This document shows, in pieces, positions 11,309-21,810 of a DNA stretch of 64,000 bases. Under the pieces are notes generated by a model. That model was given only the letters and a program-made list of their open reading frames with translations, searched no databases and was not told the origin of the DNA. The DNA is from Corythucha ciliata (lineage: Eukaryota; Arthropoda; Insecta; Hemiptera; Tingidae): assembly GCA_038030265.1 (NCBI GenBank), contig CM075942.1, positions 63,616,926 to 63,680,925 of the forward strand, written 5' to 3'. Positions within the stretch are counted from its first letter, which is position 1; every line of letters starts with the position of its first letter. The translations under genes were made by a program, and so were the position numbers.

Positions 11309-11449
11309 AGCCGGATACACACATGCGGTACTTCCCAAGTAACGAACAACACATTTTTGAAATTCTCAGCTGGTTGGTTTCTAGGCAATTGCTAGAAATG
11401 GATTGAATATTACGCAAACTTGGCAAGTACCACATATGTGTATCCGGCT
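11309..11449. mobile_element. MITE (141 bp) with TTA target duplication, PIF/Harbinger-like
   Basis: The ends are inverted: AGCCGGATACACACATGCGG at the left, and the right end read in reverse begins AGCCGGATACACATATG. TTA flanks both sides (11306-11308 and 11450-11452), matching the 3-bp TWA duplication typical of PIF/Harbinger. The subterminal CTTCCCAAGT / ACTTGGCAAG also pairs. The terminus AGCC..TACACA resembles that of the 2.2-kb element at 30746-32953. No protein is encoded. Confidence 0.8.
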
Positions 11450-11539
11450 TTAGCGAAATTAAACAAGGCGAATAATTGAAAGTAATCAGCTGAAAAACAC
11501 GCGCAGGGTCATCTTTACTAGAGTTCCTTCAGTTGAGAA

Positions 11540-12170
11540 ATAATTTCGCTAATTTTTGTAGCTCATAAACAAATTTCGTGGGGTGACGAAATTAAAAACA
11601 GACCAATTTCGCGGATTTTGCGCCCTGAAAACCCATTTCTGCATCTTGTACATTATTTTGCATGACTCACTAAAAAAAACATTGTCACTGAATTTTCCCT
11701 TTAAAAAATCATTTCGTCAATTTTTCTCCCTAAATTCCCATTTTCGTTGCTCTGACCCACAACACAGAAGACCCCCATTTCGCGGTTGTTTTCTTGCTGA
11801 AAACCCAGTTTTTGCGGCTGCTTGTAGCTGAAAACCCAATTTCACGAGTTTGCCTCATTCAAGACCACTTACGCGATTTTATCACGCTAATCAAATCGTT
11901 TCCGAGATTCTGGCTCATTAAAACGCAAACTCCGTGGGATTCGATCGCTATTTTATGAACGGCCTTGGCTCACTAAAACGCTAATTTCGTGGTGTTGTCT
12001 CGCTGAAGAACTAAAACCCTAATTTCATGAGTTTTGGGCTTGCTGAAAACTAAATTTCGTGGGGTTGGCTCATTGAAATGATCTATTTCAGATATTTGGC
12101 TCTCTAAAAAACTTTATTGTTAAATTCAAAAGCCCGTAAGAAGCCCTAGATCCGAAAACCACAATTTGAT
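11540..12170 (+). repeat. Degenerate ~31-bp tandem array, family 3 (AAAACCCAATTTCGTGG type)
   Basis: Repeating units have the form GCTGAAAACCCAATTTCGTGGATTTTGGCTC with much variation. Clear examples are near 11579, 11622, 11797, 11829 and 12039-12062. The same family recurs near 26740-26850 and 27280-27500. It encodes nothing recognisable. Confidence 0.7.
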
Positions 12171-12659
12171 GGGCCCCATCATTACCAGATTTTATGCGAT
12201 CCGATCTTCTTAGAAAAACTGCGCTTTCCTATAATATCTAAGCTTGATGATTGAATGAACTAGGCGAATTGAATTAATTGCATGATTGAATGAATTACGC
12301 GTATTGAAAGAACTATGCGATTGTTGAAAGCCATAACTACACAGTTTTCTCAAGTCTGCGAGTTCTTGACTCGTCTCTACGACGGACGAGTCTAGTTTGG
12401 CGGTCTAAATTACCGCATTGACCGTCCCAGCCTTCAGGAGACGATAATCCCCCTTGAAAACTTTCTTAGGGAAAAAAATTGTCAGTTATTGGACGGAAAA
12501 TCCGGAATAGGTTTGACGGTTAACGATCCTTTATCTGCGCTAATACAGTTTTTGGGGTCGAATTGACGAATTCTCGCGCCGGATCGATCAGAATTAATGT
12601 TCTCACGTGAAGCTGCCCAACCCCTAGAACAAGGGCTGGCTACGCCTCTGCAACAAACT
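12171..12659. other. No recognisable gene; short imperfect repeats
   Basis: A few imperfect GAATGAACTAGGCGAATTGAATTA-like units occur at 12250-12325. The minus-strand frame 12766-12482 overlaps the flanking repeat array and has no recognisable domain. Confidence 0.4.
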
Positions 12660-13015
12660 AGCGATTTTTCCACTTTTAGCCAAAAATTAGCGTTATCCTT
12701 GTATCCTCGAATTGGTGTTTTCTCTTTTTTAGCAGTGAATAAGCGCTTTTCATACAATATAGTCAACGATATGAGTTTTTTCGATTTTAGTCACGAATTA
12801 GCAATTTCTTTCGCATTAGCCTTTCGAATTAGCACTTTATCTCAGCCAAGAAGTGGCCGTTGGAAACCGTGAATTTTCTCAATTCTGGCTGTGAGTGAGC
12901 GCTTTTTCTTTATTTTAGCCGTGAATACGTATTGCTCAATTTTAGCCCCGAATCAGCGTTTTTTAAATCATTTTTTCATGCCCTTATACTCTATTTTAGC
13001 CAGTGATTAGCAGTC
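12660..13015 (+). repeat. Degenerate ~30-bp tandem array, family 1
   Basis: Units such as CACTTTTAGCCAAAAATTAGCG, TCGATTTTAGTCACGAATTAGC and TTTATTTTAGCCGTGAATACG repeat up to the 5' boundary of the non-LTR element. Confidence 0.7.
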
Positions 13016-13127
13016 AGCTTTGTACAGGGCAGGTCTCAAACAGCCGTGTTACCTTTTCCATCTCCTGAAGCCATCTCCTGAAGACCATCATCTGCCGGTA
13101 GTATTCAAAATGAATCTGAGTGGGGCT

Positions 13128-14300
13128 GGAAAGGCAAAAACTTGCAAGGAGGAAAATATACGCAGGCACTTTACGGACGAGAACCTAAAATACTTTCAGT
13201 ACCTCCTGAGCAACGCAAACTGGGGCGAAGTGTACTCAGCAACATCTGCCGCAGAAGCTTTCACAACTTTGTATATGAGCTATTCTCACAATTTTGAAGT
13301 CGCGTTCCCAAAAACATTCTCCATCTGTCCGTCTCCCCTGTAATCAATAACCAGGCCGACAAGCGGTGGATTACGCATGATCTACTTGAGAGCAAAGACG
13401 CGGTATATGAGCTCCTCAGAAAAGCGAGGAAATCTGAACGCCCTGAGGACTGGAGGAAATTTAGAGCGTCAAAGAAGGACCTGATTCATCGAGCCTGTGA
13501 CGCAAAGAAAAAATATTACGGTGATAAACAAGTGAAATCGCAATTCGGACAAAAAGAAATATGGAAAATAATCAAAGGTGTAAAAAGTAGCAACAATCAC
13601 CAAATCACCGAAATAGAGCAACAGAACACAGCAGTCATTGATCCCAAGGAGATCGTCACGAAACATCTCCCGCAAAGGGGTACACGTCTGATAAGACCTT
13701 CTTTTTTCCGATGGTCGAAGACGAGGTTGCAAGAAGCCTGTATGGATCTGGGAAGAAGGCTTCAGCGGGATACGACGAAATTACGGGGCCGGTAATCAAG
13801 TCATCAGTCACCTTCATCATTTGACCGCTAGCCCATATATTTAACTTATGCGTGGAACAAGGATATTATCCATCCGAGCTCTAAATATCGAAGGTTATTC
13901 CGGTGCACAAGAAGGGCGATCGCCGCCCAATGTGCAATTTCAGGTCCATAGCTCTCCAGCCGATTCTCTCTAAGACTTTTGAGTCGCTTATCTTTAAGAG
14001 AATTACGTATGTACTTCCTTGAGAAAAACAACCTCCTACACGTCCATCAGTATGGCTCCCGTTCCGGGAGATACACGAGCGATGCCATATTCGAGGTTCT
14101 TAGACGAATTACTACCTCGGTTGATGCTGGACACCCAGCCCTTGCGACATTTTACGATCTAAGCAAGGAATTTGACTGTGTCGACCATAAACGCCTTCTT
14201 CTAAAATTGGAGAAGATTGGTACAAGAGAACCACCGTTAAGGCTCCTGGAATCATACCTTATGGACCGACGGCAGAGCGACGACTGGTCAGACTAGGTCG
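13128..14300 (+). pseudogene. Decayed non-LTR retrotransposon (CR1/Jockey-like): EN-RT linker and RT N-terminal half
   Basis: Homology runs through several frames. 13165-13342 and 13343-13790 give the linker between endonuclease and RT (WITHDLLESKDAVYELLRKA, then CDAKKKYYGDK and IWKIIKGV). 13895-14300 gives RT blocks: KVIPVHKKGD, NFRSIALQPILSKTFESLIF, then in another frame HQYGSRSGRYTSDAIFEVL, ATFYDLSKEFDCVDHKRLLLKL and LLESYLMDRRQ. The LDLSKAFDCVDH signature (here with E for A) is diagnostic of CR1/Jockey/L2-type RTs. Homology stops before the GVPQGSILGP and YADD blocks, so the catalytic pair is absent. Several frameshifts make it a dead copy. It is flanked upstream by a family-1 array. Confidence 0.8.
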
Positions 14301-15691
14301 GGAACAGGTAGAAGATATTGTTATAGAGGTCGCAATAGTTACAGACAAGTGTAGGCGAACTGTACTACAGAAATCTGTAATACAATTGTACTACAAAATA
14401 CCGTACTACACATGTATTGCATTTTTGGTAGCATGGTACAGCCAAAGGTCGCTAGGCGACGTCGTCACGACCCTTATTTCGTTCCCCGCACTTTGGTCGG
14501 ATTTTAGTTGTGGGGAAGTCGCGAGGATGTCAGTCGGCGACGTCAGGTCGTCTTTCACAACGTCGTAGCGACTTAATTTTGTTACTTGGGAATGCAAGCA
14601 GCGGAAAGTCTTAATTGAGACCAAATTAACCCTGTGATGAGGGGGTAAAATTTTGCTTTTATATTAATTAATCCACGCTGCAAAAAAAAAAAATCTGTTG
14701 ATTTTCTAAACAAGGAAGCACTTCGCTTTTGTTATTACTTGATTAATTATCCGAACCAACTTACGGAGAAAGGCAGAAATCTACTTTTAAGAAAAAACTG
14801 GTCGACCAGTGAACGGCTATGTTGGAGGAGGGGCAAAAAAAGTGTAGACGTATTATAATTTCCTAAAGTGAGCCGGCTGGGGGAGCGCTAACCCGTGAGA
14901 CAGTGGCAAAGACGAATGACGTCTCCGGCTCACTATTTATAACGTTTATTAAAAAGTAAGCAAAAAAAAAAAAAATGGAGGGACGGGTGGTTTAAAAAAA
15001 ACGATTTTCACAAGAAATGTGTGTATTCCATTAAGAAAACCTCTTTCCTCGCGTCTTTCCCTCGAGATAAAGTATTCATCATCATTAACCAAAAGTATAC
15101 CGAATGAGGGAGGGGACAGAGAGTATATCTGCTAATGCATACCTCGTAAGGATTAACACCCTTCCTTTCAAGATACATATTTTATTTCGCTTTATCGCGC
15201 ATCCCTTGAGACCATCTTTGCTATAGCTAATCACTGCTTGAACATACGCTCATATTGGAAATAATATAGAAGAAGGGTGCTTAATGTTTTAAAGGGGAGT
15301 TTCTACCCCTTAGCCATTAGTCAAAAACAAATTTCCTCACGAGCATCCCCTGACTGATTTGATAGTCAAATGGTTTCTAAACTTAACAGTGCTAAACAAA
15401 ACATGATTTCTGATTAGCTTTGATTTCCACGTTCCTTGCGTCAACGACTATTTTCCGCACAAAGCAAATCTTGAGTTCAACATTCCTGGGTCATTCTTGC
15501 TCTTAAAAAATTCTCGTACTTTCTGTTGTACTCTTGCCACTTTGAGTTATTTTGATATGTAGTAAGAATGCCACAGTAACCAACATTTAGATTGTGGATG
15601 TCGTTTTTGTTTTAATGACGTACTCGTTCATGAAATAATTTTATACTTGGTTATTCAGTGCTCTGAAGATCACGCAGTGACGCTGAAAGTG
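14301..15691. other. No recognisable gene; one small palindromic element
   Basis: A ~70-bp inverted-repeat structure lies at 14867-14937: GTGAGCCGG near 14870 pairs with CCGGCTCAC near 14924. A-rich runs occur near 14680 and 14961. The rest, including 15000-15690, has no supported feature. Confidence 0.45.
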
Positions 15692-16043
15692 CACTAGACC
15701 AGGGGTTCCCAAACCCCAGGGTCGCGGGCTGTTTTTCTTAGGGTCGTGGACTGTTTCGGCCATTTCATTTGAAGTACCCGGTCCTCGAGCTACCTTACTG
15801 CCTTCAGCCAGAGTACAATGCCCCGCACTTACATTATTTTTATGTAAGTGCGGTCTCCGCTCAATTGTTTGCTCTGAATTAAATTCGAATGAAAGAAAAC
15901 CGAACAGTCGCCGAGCAGGCGTTTTACTTTTTTCTAGTTGTCTAAGATCTTTGAAGTCGCGGATTTTTAGAAAATTGTGTGCAGATACTGGCGGACCTAG
16001 ACCTATCGGGGCCCGGGGCGGAAATCTTTATGAGGCCCCTGAT

Positions 16044-16180
16044 GCCCGTATTTATGAACGTTCCTTGACATTAAGGAACCCTTGAAATTCATTAGAACAG
16101 ATGTTTTTATTTCGATCAAAACTGTTCTCAACGGTTCCTTGACTTTAGGAAGCTTTAAGGGACGTTCATAAATACGGGCC
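16044..16180. mobile_element. MITE (about 137 bp), GCCCGTATTTATGAACG termini
   Basis: GCCCGTATTTATGAACGT at the left pairs with ACGTTCATAAATACGGGC at the right. The interior includes CATTAGAACAGATGTTTTTA and AAAACTGTTCTCAACGG. A diverged relative sharing this interior lies at 21838-21945. TTA follows the right end; no clean target duplication is visible at the left. Confidence 0.65.
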
Positions 16181-16214
16181 TTAGTATCTAAATAAACAAG
16201 AAATATAATTTTTA

Positions 16215-16930
16215 AGTTTAAGTGCCGTTAAATTACGGATTTTTCCTTATTTTAGCCATGAATTAGCGTTATTTCTACATCCTATTCGCCCATTATGCTC
16301 AATTTGAGCCGCCAATTAGCCCTTTTCTCAATTTTGGCCGCAAGTAACGTTTTTATCAATGTTAGCAGCAAATTAGCGGGGTTTTCACCTATAGCCACAA
16401 CTTAAGCGGCAAATTGGCGATTTTTTCCATTTTTAGCAGCGAATAAGTATACTTTTTATCGATTGGAACTGAAAAATAGCGTTTTTTGCGCTAATTAGTG
16501 ATTTTCTCAATATGCATTGGCTGTTAATTAGTGATTTTTTATTATTAATATCCACGAATGCCGTAGACACAGTGAACGTTTTTTCTACACTTCAACCGCG
16601 AGTTAGCGATGTTTCTCAATTTCAGCAGCGAACCAGCGAATTTTTTCAATTTAAGCAGCGCTTTAATTCGCGATTTTTCTCAATTTTGACCATGAATTAC
16701 CGTTTGTCCTAATTTTAGCCACTAATTAGCGCGTTTTCTACATTAGCTATAATTAGCAGTTTTGCTAAGTTTTCACATTCAGATATGAATACAAACGCTT
16801 AAATGCTGGCCCTGAATTAGCGTTTTTCTCACTTTTAGCCACAAAGTAGAGATTTTCTTTACTTTTAACTACGAAGTTGCCTTCAGAAACTATAAGAAAT
16901 GGCTTTTACTCAATTTTAGCTGCGATTATA
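16215..16930 (+). repeat. Degenerate ~30-bp tandem array, family 1
   Basis: Repeated CTCAATTTTAGC / GAATTAGCG units (for example near 16259, 16308, 16613 and 16900). It lies inside the 15700-21802 element. Confidence 0.7.
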
Positions 16931-17109
16931 CAGGGGCGTAGCCTGGACAAGGCAAGAATGATGGGCAGCTGCCCGCACCCTCCTTCAACTCGTCTTTATT
17001 CGAAACCGATTGTTTGATCTCGGAAACAGTTTTTCCTATTCAAAATGGCTGATTGGCATTAAAACTGAACAATGTGTCCTTCAAAAATGAGAAATACACA
17101 TATATGTTC

Positions 17110-17430
17110 TGCAGAAAAAAATTGTCATTTTTACAAAGTCGCGCTAATTCACGGCTAGAATGAGGACAAAACGATAATTAGCGGCTAGCGGCACTTATTC
17201 GAAGCGAAAAATGAGAGAAATCGCCAATTCACAGCTAAAATCGAGCCAAAACGCTAACTCGTAGCTGCTATTGAAACATATAGCTTCAATCGCCGCTAAC
17301 ATTGAGAAAAAGTGCCAATCTTTAGCTGAAATGAGCACTTTATCTCAATTTTAGTCCTGAATTAGTGCTATTGATTTTGAACTGAGCAGTGATAAAATGA
17401 CAATTCGGGGTTGTAATTGAGGAAACGCTA
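17110..17430 (-). repeat. Degenerate ~30-bp tandem array, family 1 (reverse orientation)
   Basis: Here the unit reads as its complement (GCGCTAATTCACGGCTAGAATGAG, CGCCAATTCACAGCTAAAATCGAG), switching direction relative to 16215-16930. The switch occurs within the same hAT-bounded element. Confidence 0.65.
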
Positions 17431-17434
17431 AGTT

Positions 17435-17660
17435 TTGTGGCAGCTTGCAAATAATATGTTGCGCTGTCGTGGCCATCTTGCCTGCGGGTTCACCGAAAAT
17501 CAAGCACCGAGAGTTGCAATTTCGCGCGCAAGAATAACAAACAATTGCAATTTCGTGGATGTTCTGACCCTAAAGTTGCAATTTCGCAGATTTGGAACTC
17601 CGATTTCGTGGCAGAATTTGGGCTCTGTCGTGACTGGCTTGTCCGGGTTCTAGATTTCAG
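17435..17660 (+). repeat. Short array, family 4 (GTTGCAATTTCGC type)
   Basis: GAGTTGCAATTTCGCG, CAATTGCAATTTCGTGG and AAGTTGCAATTTCGCAG recur at about 45-bp spacing with ACCCTAAA-like linkers. The same family occurs at 24990-25420. Confidence 0.6.
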
Positions 17661-17710
17661 CAGATAATTAGCTATTTTTCCAAATTTATTTTGTAAATAA
17701 GCGTTTTTCT

Positions 17711-17719
17711 TTGTTTGTT

Positions 17720-17751
<32 letters not shown>

Positions 17752-17793
17752 GTTTTTTTTTTTTTTTTTTTTTTTTTTTTGTTTTTTTTTTTT
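17711..17793 (+). repeat. T-rich low-complexity tract
   Basis: TTTGTTTG-rich sequence grading into a long T run. It adjoins the left boundary of the 1275-bp duplication. Confidence 0.8.
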
Positions 17794-18010
17794 CAATTTT
17801 AGCAGCGAATTGACGCCATTTATCTTTTCTATCCCCGAATGGGTGATTTTTCGTAATTTCAGTTGCCATTTTCTTAACTTCAGCCCCAAGTTAATTTTTA
17901 GCCGTGATTTTTTTTCACATTTATAGCCTTGAATTAGCGCTTTTTCCATTATAGCAGTGAGCTTGGCCCATGAGCGCCAGTTTGCATTATTTTTCTATAT
18001 TTTAGCCTAG

Positions 18011-18240
18011 TGATGCACCGAGACCGAGATCGAGATTGCATTTTCTTGACCGAGACGAGACCGAGACTAAGTCTCATTTTCTCGAGACTTAGGCCCGTTT
18101 TCACCAACGCTGATCAACATTTAGTAGCGATTAAAATAGCATTTTGTATCAAAAATATTATGGTCGCTAGTGGCAACTAATCGTGATCAATTCTAAACTT
18201 TATTGGTGAAAACGGGTCTTAGTCTCGGTCTCGGTGTGAT
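18011..18240. mobile_element. GAGACCGAG-terminus element with a nested TTA-flanked MITE (18092-18218)
   Basis: The outer sequence runs from GATGCACCGAGACCGAGA to TCTCGGTCTCGGTGTGATCC, a loose inverted pair. Within it, GGCCCGTTTTCACCAACG (from 18092) pairs with the right end, which reads GACCCGTTTTCACCAATA in reverse. TTA flanks both sides (18089-18091, 18219-18221), giving a 127-bp PIF/Harbinger-like MITE. The pair is duplicated at 19286-19515 (MITE 19367-19493) by the 1275-bp duplication. Confidence 0.75.
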
Positions 18241-18779
18241 CCAAAAAGCTCGATGCATATAGCGCTGGTATAGATATGTTTACTCAACAAATCAACCCAA
18301 TCCAGTGGCGGATCTAGGTTTTTGTCTTGGCAGGGGTTACACACCATAAATCCACTCTTGCGGAAAATGCGAATTAACTCTATTTTTCTCTATTTTCCAT
18401 CGGATAAGCTCGTAAGTCCGATTAACTCTCTCTTAATTCTGAGTTTTAGCCCGAAACTTGCCTGTATAGTAACCACGAATTGGTGTTTTCCCAATTTTTG
18501 CCGCGATATAAGCACTTTTTCACAATTTTAGCCGTGAATTAACGGGTTTTCTCAAATTGATCCGCGATTTATTCGTTTTTCCCCGTTTCAGCAGCGAATG
18601 ATCGCGTCTTGTCCACTTCAGCCACGTGTTTTCTCGAGTTGAGCAGCGAATGAGCTTTTTATCTACATTAAGGGATATATCTTTGAGCAGACGGCTGATC
18701 CAGGATTTCCTCAAGGGGGGGGGGGCTTGGGGAAATTGTGTCCTTCGCTCTACTAAAAATGACTCAACAGCGATTTATT

Positions 18780-19025
18780 ACTACCTAGAAATAGCTATTC
18801 TCACCATAAAAACGGCTAAACTGACTATAATCGCGCCCCAAAATAGCAAAACTGACGATTTATGCCTTTTGAAAACGGCTAAACTGCGACTAATTATACC
18901 CTAAAAATTGGCAATTAGGTACCTCTCTAAAAATGGCCTAACTGACTCCAAGTGCAAAAAATTGGCTAAACTGACGGTTCACGCCCTGAATATGCCTAAA
19001 CTGATGATTCCTGCCCTGAAGGCTG
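18780..19025 (+). repeat. Degenerate ~31-bp array, family 2 (GGCTAAACTGACGATTCGTGCC type)
   Basis: Units such as AAACGGCTAAACTGACTATAATCGCGCCCC and AATTGGCTAAACTGACGGTTCACGCCC follow a conserved leader. The leader includes GATCCAGGATTT, a G tract and CTCTACTAAAAATG (18695-18765). Confidence 0.7.
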
Positions 19026-20090
19026 CAAATTGAACTTCTTTCTTCAATTCTTGAATTTTTTTTTTTTTCAATTTTAGCAGCGAATTGACGCCATTTATCT
19101 TTTCTATCCCCGAATGGGTGATTTTTCGTAATTTCAGTTGCCATTTTCTTAACTTAAGCCCCAAGTTAATTTTTAGCCGTGATTTTTTTTCACATTTATA
19201 GCCTTGAATTAGCGCTTTTTCCATTATAGCAGTGAGCTTGGCCCATGAGCGCCAGTTTGCATTATTTTTCTATATTTTAGCCTAGTGATGCACCGAGACC
19301 GAGATCGAGATTGCATTTTCTTGACCGAGACGAGACCGAGACTAAGTCTCATTTTCTCGAGACTTAGGCCCGTTTTCACCAACGCTGATCAACATTTAGT
19401 AGCGATTAAAATAGCATTTTGTATCAAAAATATTATGGTCGCTAGTGGCAACTAATCGTGATCAATTCTAAACTTTATTGGTGAAAACGGGTCTTAGTCT
19501 CGGTCTCGGTGTGATCCAAAAAGCTCGATGCATATAGCGCTGGTATAGATATGTTTACTCAACAAATCAACCCAATCCAGTGGCGGATCTAGGTTTTTGT
19601 CTTGGCAGGGGTTACACACCATAAATCCACTCTTGCGGAAAATGCGAATTAACTCTATTTTTCTCTATTTTCCATCGGATAAGCTCGTAAGTCCGATTAA
19701 CTCTCTCTTAATTCTGAGTTTTAGCCCGAAACTTGCCTGTATAGTAACCACGAATTGGTGTTTTCCCAATTTTTGCCGCGATATAAGCACTTTTTCACAA
19801 TTTTAGCCGTGAATTAACGGGTTTTCTCAAATTGATCCGCGATTTATTCGTTTTTCCCCGTTTCAGCAGCGAATGATCGCGTCTTGTCCACTTCAGCCAC
19901 GTGTTTTCTCGAGTTGAGCAGCGAATGAGCTTTTTATCTACATTAAGGGATATATCTTTGAGCAGACGGCTGATCCAGGATTTCCTCAAGGGGGGGGGGG
20001 GCTTGGGAAATTGTGTCCTTCGCTCTACTAAAAATGACTCAACAGCGATTTATTACTACCTAGAAATAGCTATTCTCACCATAAAAACGG

Positions 20091-20279
20091 CTAAACTGAC
20101 TATAATCGCGCCCCAAAATAGCAAAACTGACGATTTATGCCTTTTGAAAACGGCTAAACTGACTATAATCGCGCCCCAAAATAGCAAAACTGACGATTTA
20201 TGCCTTTTGAAAACGGCTAAACTGACTATAATCGCGCCCCAAAATAGCAAAACTGACGATTTATGCCTTTTGAAAACGG
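20091..20279 (+). repeat. 63-bp tandem repeat, three copies
   Basis: CTAAACTGACTATAATCGCG begins at 20091, 20154 and 20217 (period 63), and the units look almost identical. Each is a pair of family-2 subunits. The period is a multiple of three, so a repetitive open frame of 193 residues (19901-20482) results; it is not a gene. Confidence 0.9.
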
Positions 20280-20529
20280 CTAAACTGAGATATTTTCACA
20301 CGTTTAAAATGTCTGAACTGACGATACGTGTCCTAAAAATAGCAAAAAGCTGTCTATTAAGACTCAATAATGGTCAAACTGATCAAACGCGAAAACGCCC
20401 CCCTTTCCGTCACCACTGCCCCAAAGGAGGGGGCTCGAGTCCCCTGGTTGTGAGGAAACTTTTTTCTTTCTTCAATTCTTGAATTTTTTTTTTTTTTTTT
20501 TTTTTTCAGTTCATATGTCATGACTTCAT

Positions 20530-20930
20530 GTGGATTGGCGTTATCTTCATTTTAGCCGCGAGTTACCGCGTTTGTTAAATTATAGCCACGAAATAGCGGA
20601 TTTTCTGCAATTGATCCGCCGAGCTAGCGGTTTTCAATTTAGCTGGGCATTATTTCTAAATTTTATCCGTGAATTATTCCCGGCAAAAAAATCAATTTCA
20701 CCCGCGAATCACCGCTCTTATTGAATTTCAGCCCCGAATTAGAAAATCCGTGAATTATCGTTTTTCTCCATTTTAGCTTCACAATCAGCGCTTTTTCTCA
20801 ATTTGTGCGGCCAATTTTATCGGCGCAGTCCTCAATCTTAGCTGTAAATTAGGGAATTTTCTTAAATTGATCCGTTTTCTCCTTTTTAGCACTGCCCTTC
20901 TTAGTCATGTGGATTAGCGATTTTATGGAG
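20530..20930 (+). repeat. Degenerate ~30-bp tandem array, family 1
   Basis: CATTTTAGCCGCGAGTTACCGCG, TTATAGCCACGAAATAGCGG, CATTTTAGCTTCACAATCAGCGC and similar units, inside the nested hAT-like element. Confidence 0.65.
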
Positions 20931-21252
20931 TTTCCTCAATTCTAGCGATTTTTATCTATTTTTCCTCTTTTATATATTTTTTATACAGCGGAATTTTATG
21001 CAAATGGAAAACGCTATCAATTTTATGGCTGCCCACCTCTTCACCCCTTCATCGATGCACTACTGGCTGCATTGTAGATGAGGGACGAATACAGGGGAGG
21101 AGGGTCTATAGGAATCATCTGTGCCGCGACCCTTATTCAGCAGCCTTGGTAGGTAAAGATAAAAGAAATCTTTCCAATGACCAGCAGTAGCATACGCCAT
21201 TTTCTTAGGAGGGGTTTAAACCCCTAAAACCCACCCCGTAAATCCGCCACTG

Positions 21253-21802
21253 ACCCAATCTAATGCTTCCCTCTCCGGAAACGGTTTGGGTCTTTAGCCC
21301 GGACCGAAGACCGGCCTGAATTCGATTCGTTTCGTGCAGAAATAGTGTGCCTCTAATTTCTCCAGGCTTTTCAATAGCACTTACGTCGCCCGAGCATTCG
21401 ATTCATCCACTCTGAACGCCTGACACTAGAGTTGTGTGATCTGCACGTGCATAAAGAAAATAGCGTCAATTTCACAAGTTTGGGCGCAGTTGCGAGAACA
21501 TTCCGTTTTAGTTACCGAAGCAGAATAGGTAGGTATATACTCTTCTGCCGTTTCCTGCAATATATCTTTGTCAGCAAGGGTTCTCAATTTTGTGTAGTTG
21601 TGGTCAAAACGAAATCTCGCAACCGATTGGATTCCCGGGACGATCTGCGATGCGCATTGACTAATAACTTTCGCCCGAGTGTCGCAGAATTTGTCAAAAA
21701 AATGGCGGACCATTATCGAAGTAACCGAGAATTCGTTTAGGGTCGCGAAGGCTTTTGCAATGATAAATTAGGGTCGTCATCAAAAAACTTTGGAAACCCC
21801 TG
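21253..21802. other. Right subterminal part of the 6.1-kb hAT-type element
   Basis: The DNA has two overlapping antisense open frames (plus 21432-21740, minus 21713-21426) without a recognisable domain. Because it is the least repetitive part of the element and abuts the right terminus, it may be original element sequence. I do not call a gene. Confidence 0.35.
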
Positions 21803-21810
21803 CACTAGAC

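Larger units (their letters stand above)
17794..20507 (+). repeat. Tandem duplication, 1275-bp unit (two copies)
   Basis: Sequence from 17794 to about 18885 recurs almost base-for-base at 19069 to about 20160, a constant offset of 1275. Each copy contains a family-1 stretch, the GAGACCGAG element with its nested MITE, the CAGTGGCGG terminus, and the start of a family-2 array after a G tract (near 18715 and 19990). Both units end in TTTCTTCAATTCTTGAATTTT (near 19038 and 20466). After about 18885 / 20160 the copies differ, and the second has gained 63-bp repeats. The near identity, compared with the decayed surrounding repeats, means the duplication is recent. An assembly artefact is not excluded. 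Confidence 0.9.
19578..21252. mobile_element. Nested hAT-like element (1.7 kb) with perfect 8-bp target duplication
   Basis: The left end CAGTGGCGGATCTAGG (19578) and the right end read in reverse from 21252 (CAGTGGCGGATTTACGGG) match over 11 bp. ACCCAATC lies directly outside both (19570-19577 and 21253-21260). The tandem duplication copied the left end plus its duplication to 18295-18303, so ACCCAATC-CAGTGGCGG is seen twice on the left. Inside are family-1 and family-2 arrays and the 63-bp repeats; no transposase is visible. The arrays therefore travel as cargo of, or are grown within, a transposon-bounded unit. Confidence 0.8.
15700..21802. mobile_element. hAT-type composite element (6.1 kb) with perfect 8-bp target duplication
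   Basis: The left end reads CAGGGGTTCCCAAACCCC from 15700. The right end read in reverse from 21802 is CAGGGGTTTCCAAAGTTTT. CACTAGAC immediately flanks both outer ends (15692-15699 and 21803-21810), a perfect 8-bp duplication as produced by hAT transposases. Subterminal GGGTCGCG / GGGTCGT motifs occur near both ends. The interior is filled with family-1, -2 and -4 repeats, a 1275-bp tandem duplication, a nested hAT-like element and MITEs. No transposase frame is recognisable. It is either a non-autonomous element swollen by nested insertions or a decayed autonomous one. Confidence 0.8.

Noticed and set aside
17672..17949. Lysine-rich ORFs on the minus strand
   Set aside because: They are translations of the T-rich tract at 17711-17793.
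19901..20482. 193-residue open frame
   Set aside because: It is produced by a 63-bp tandem repeat (a multiple of three) and has no coding features apart from the repeated peptide.
21426..21740. Overlapping antisense ORFs near the right end of the hAT-type element, as a possible transposase remnant
   Set aside because: No hAT dimerisation motif or BED finger is visible in either frame.
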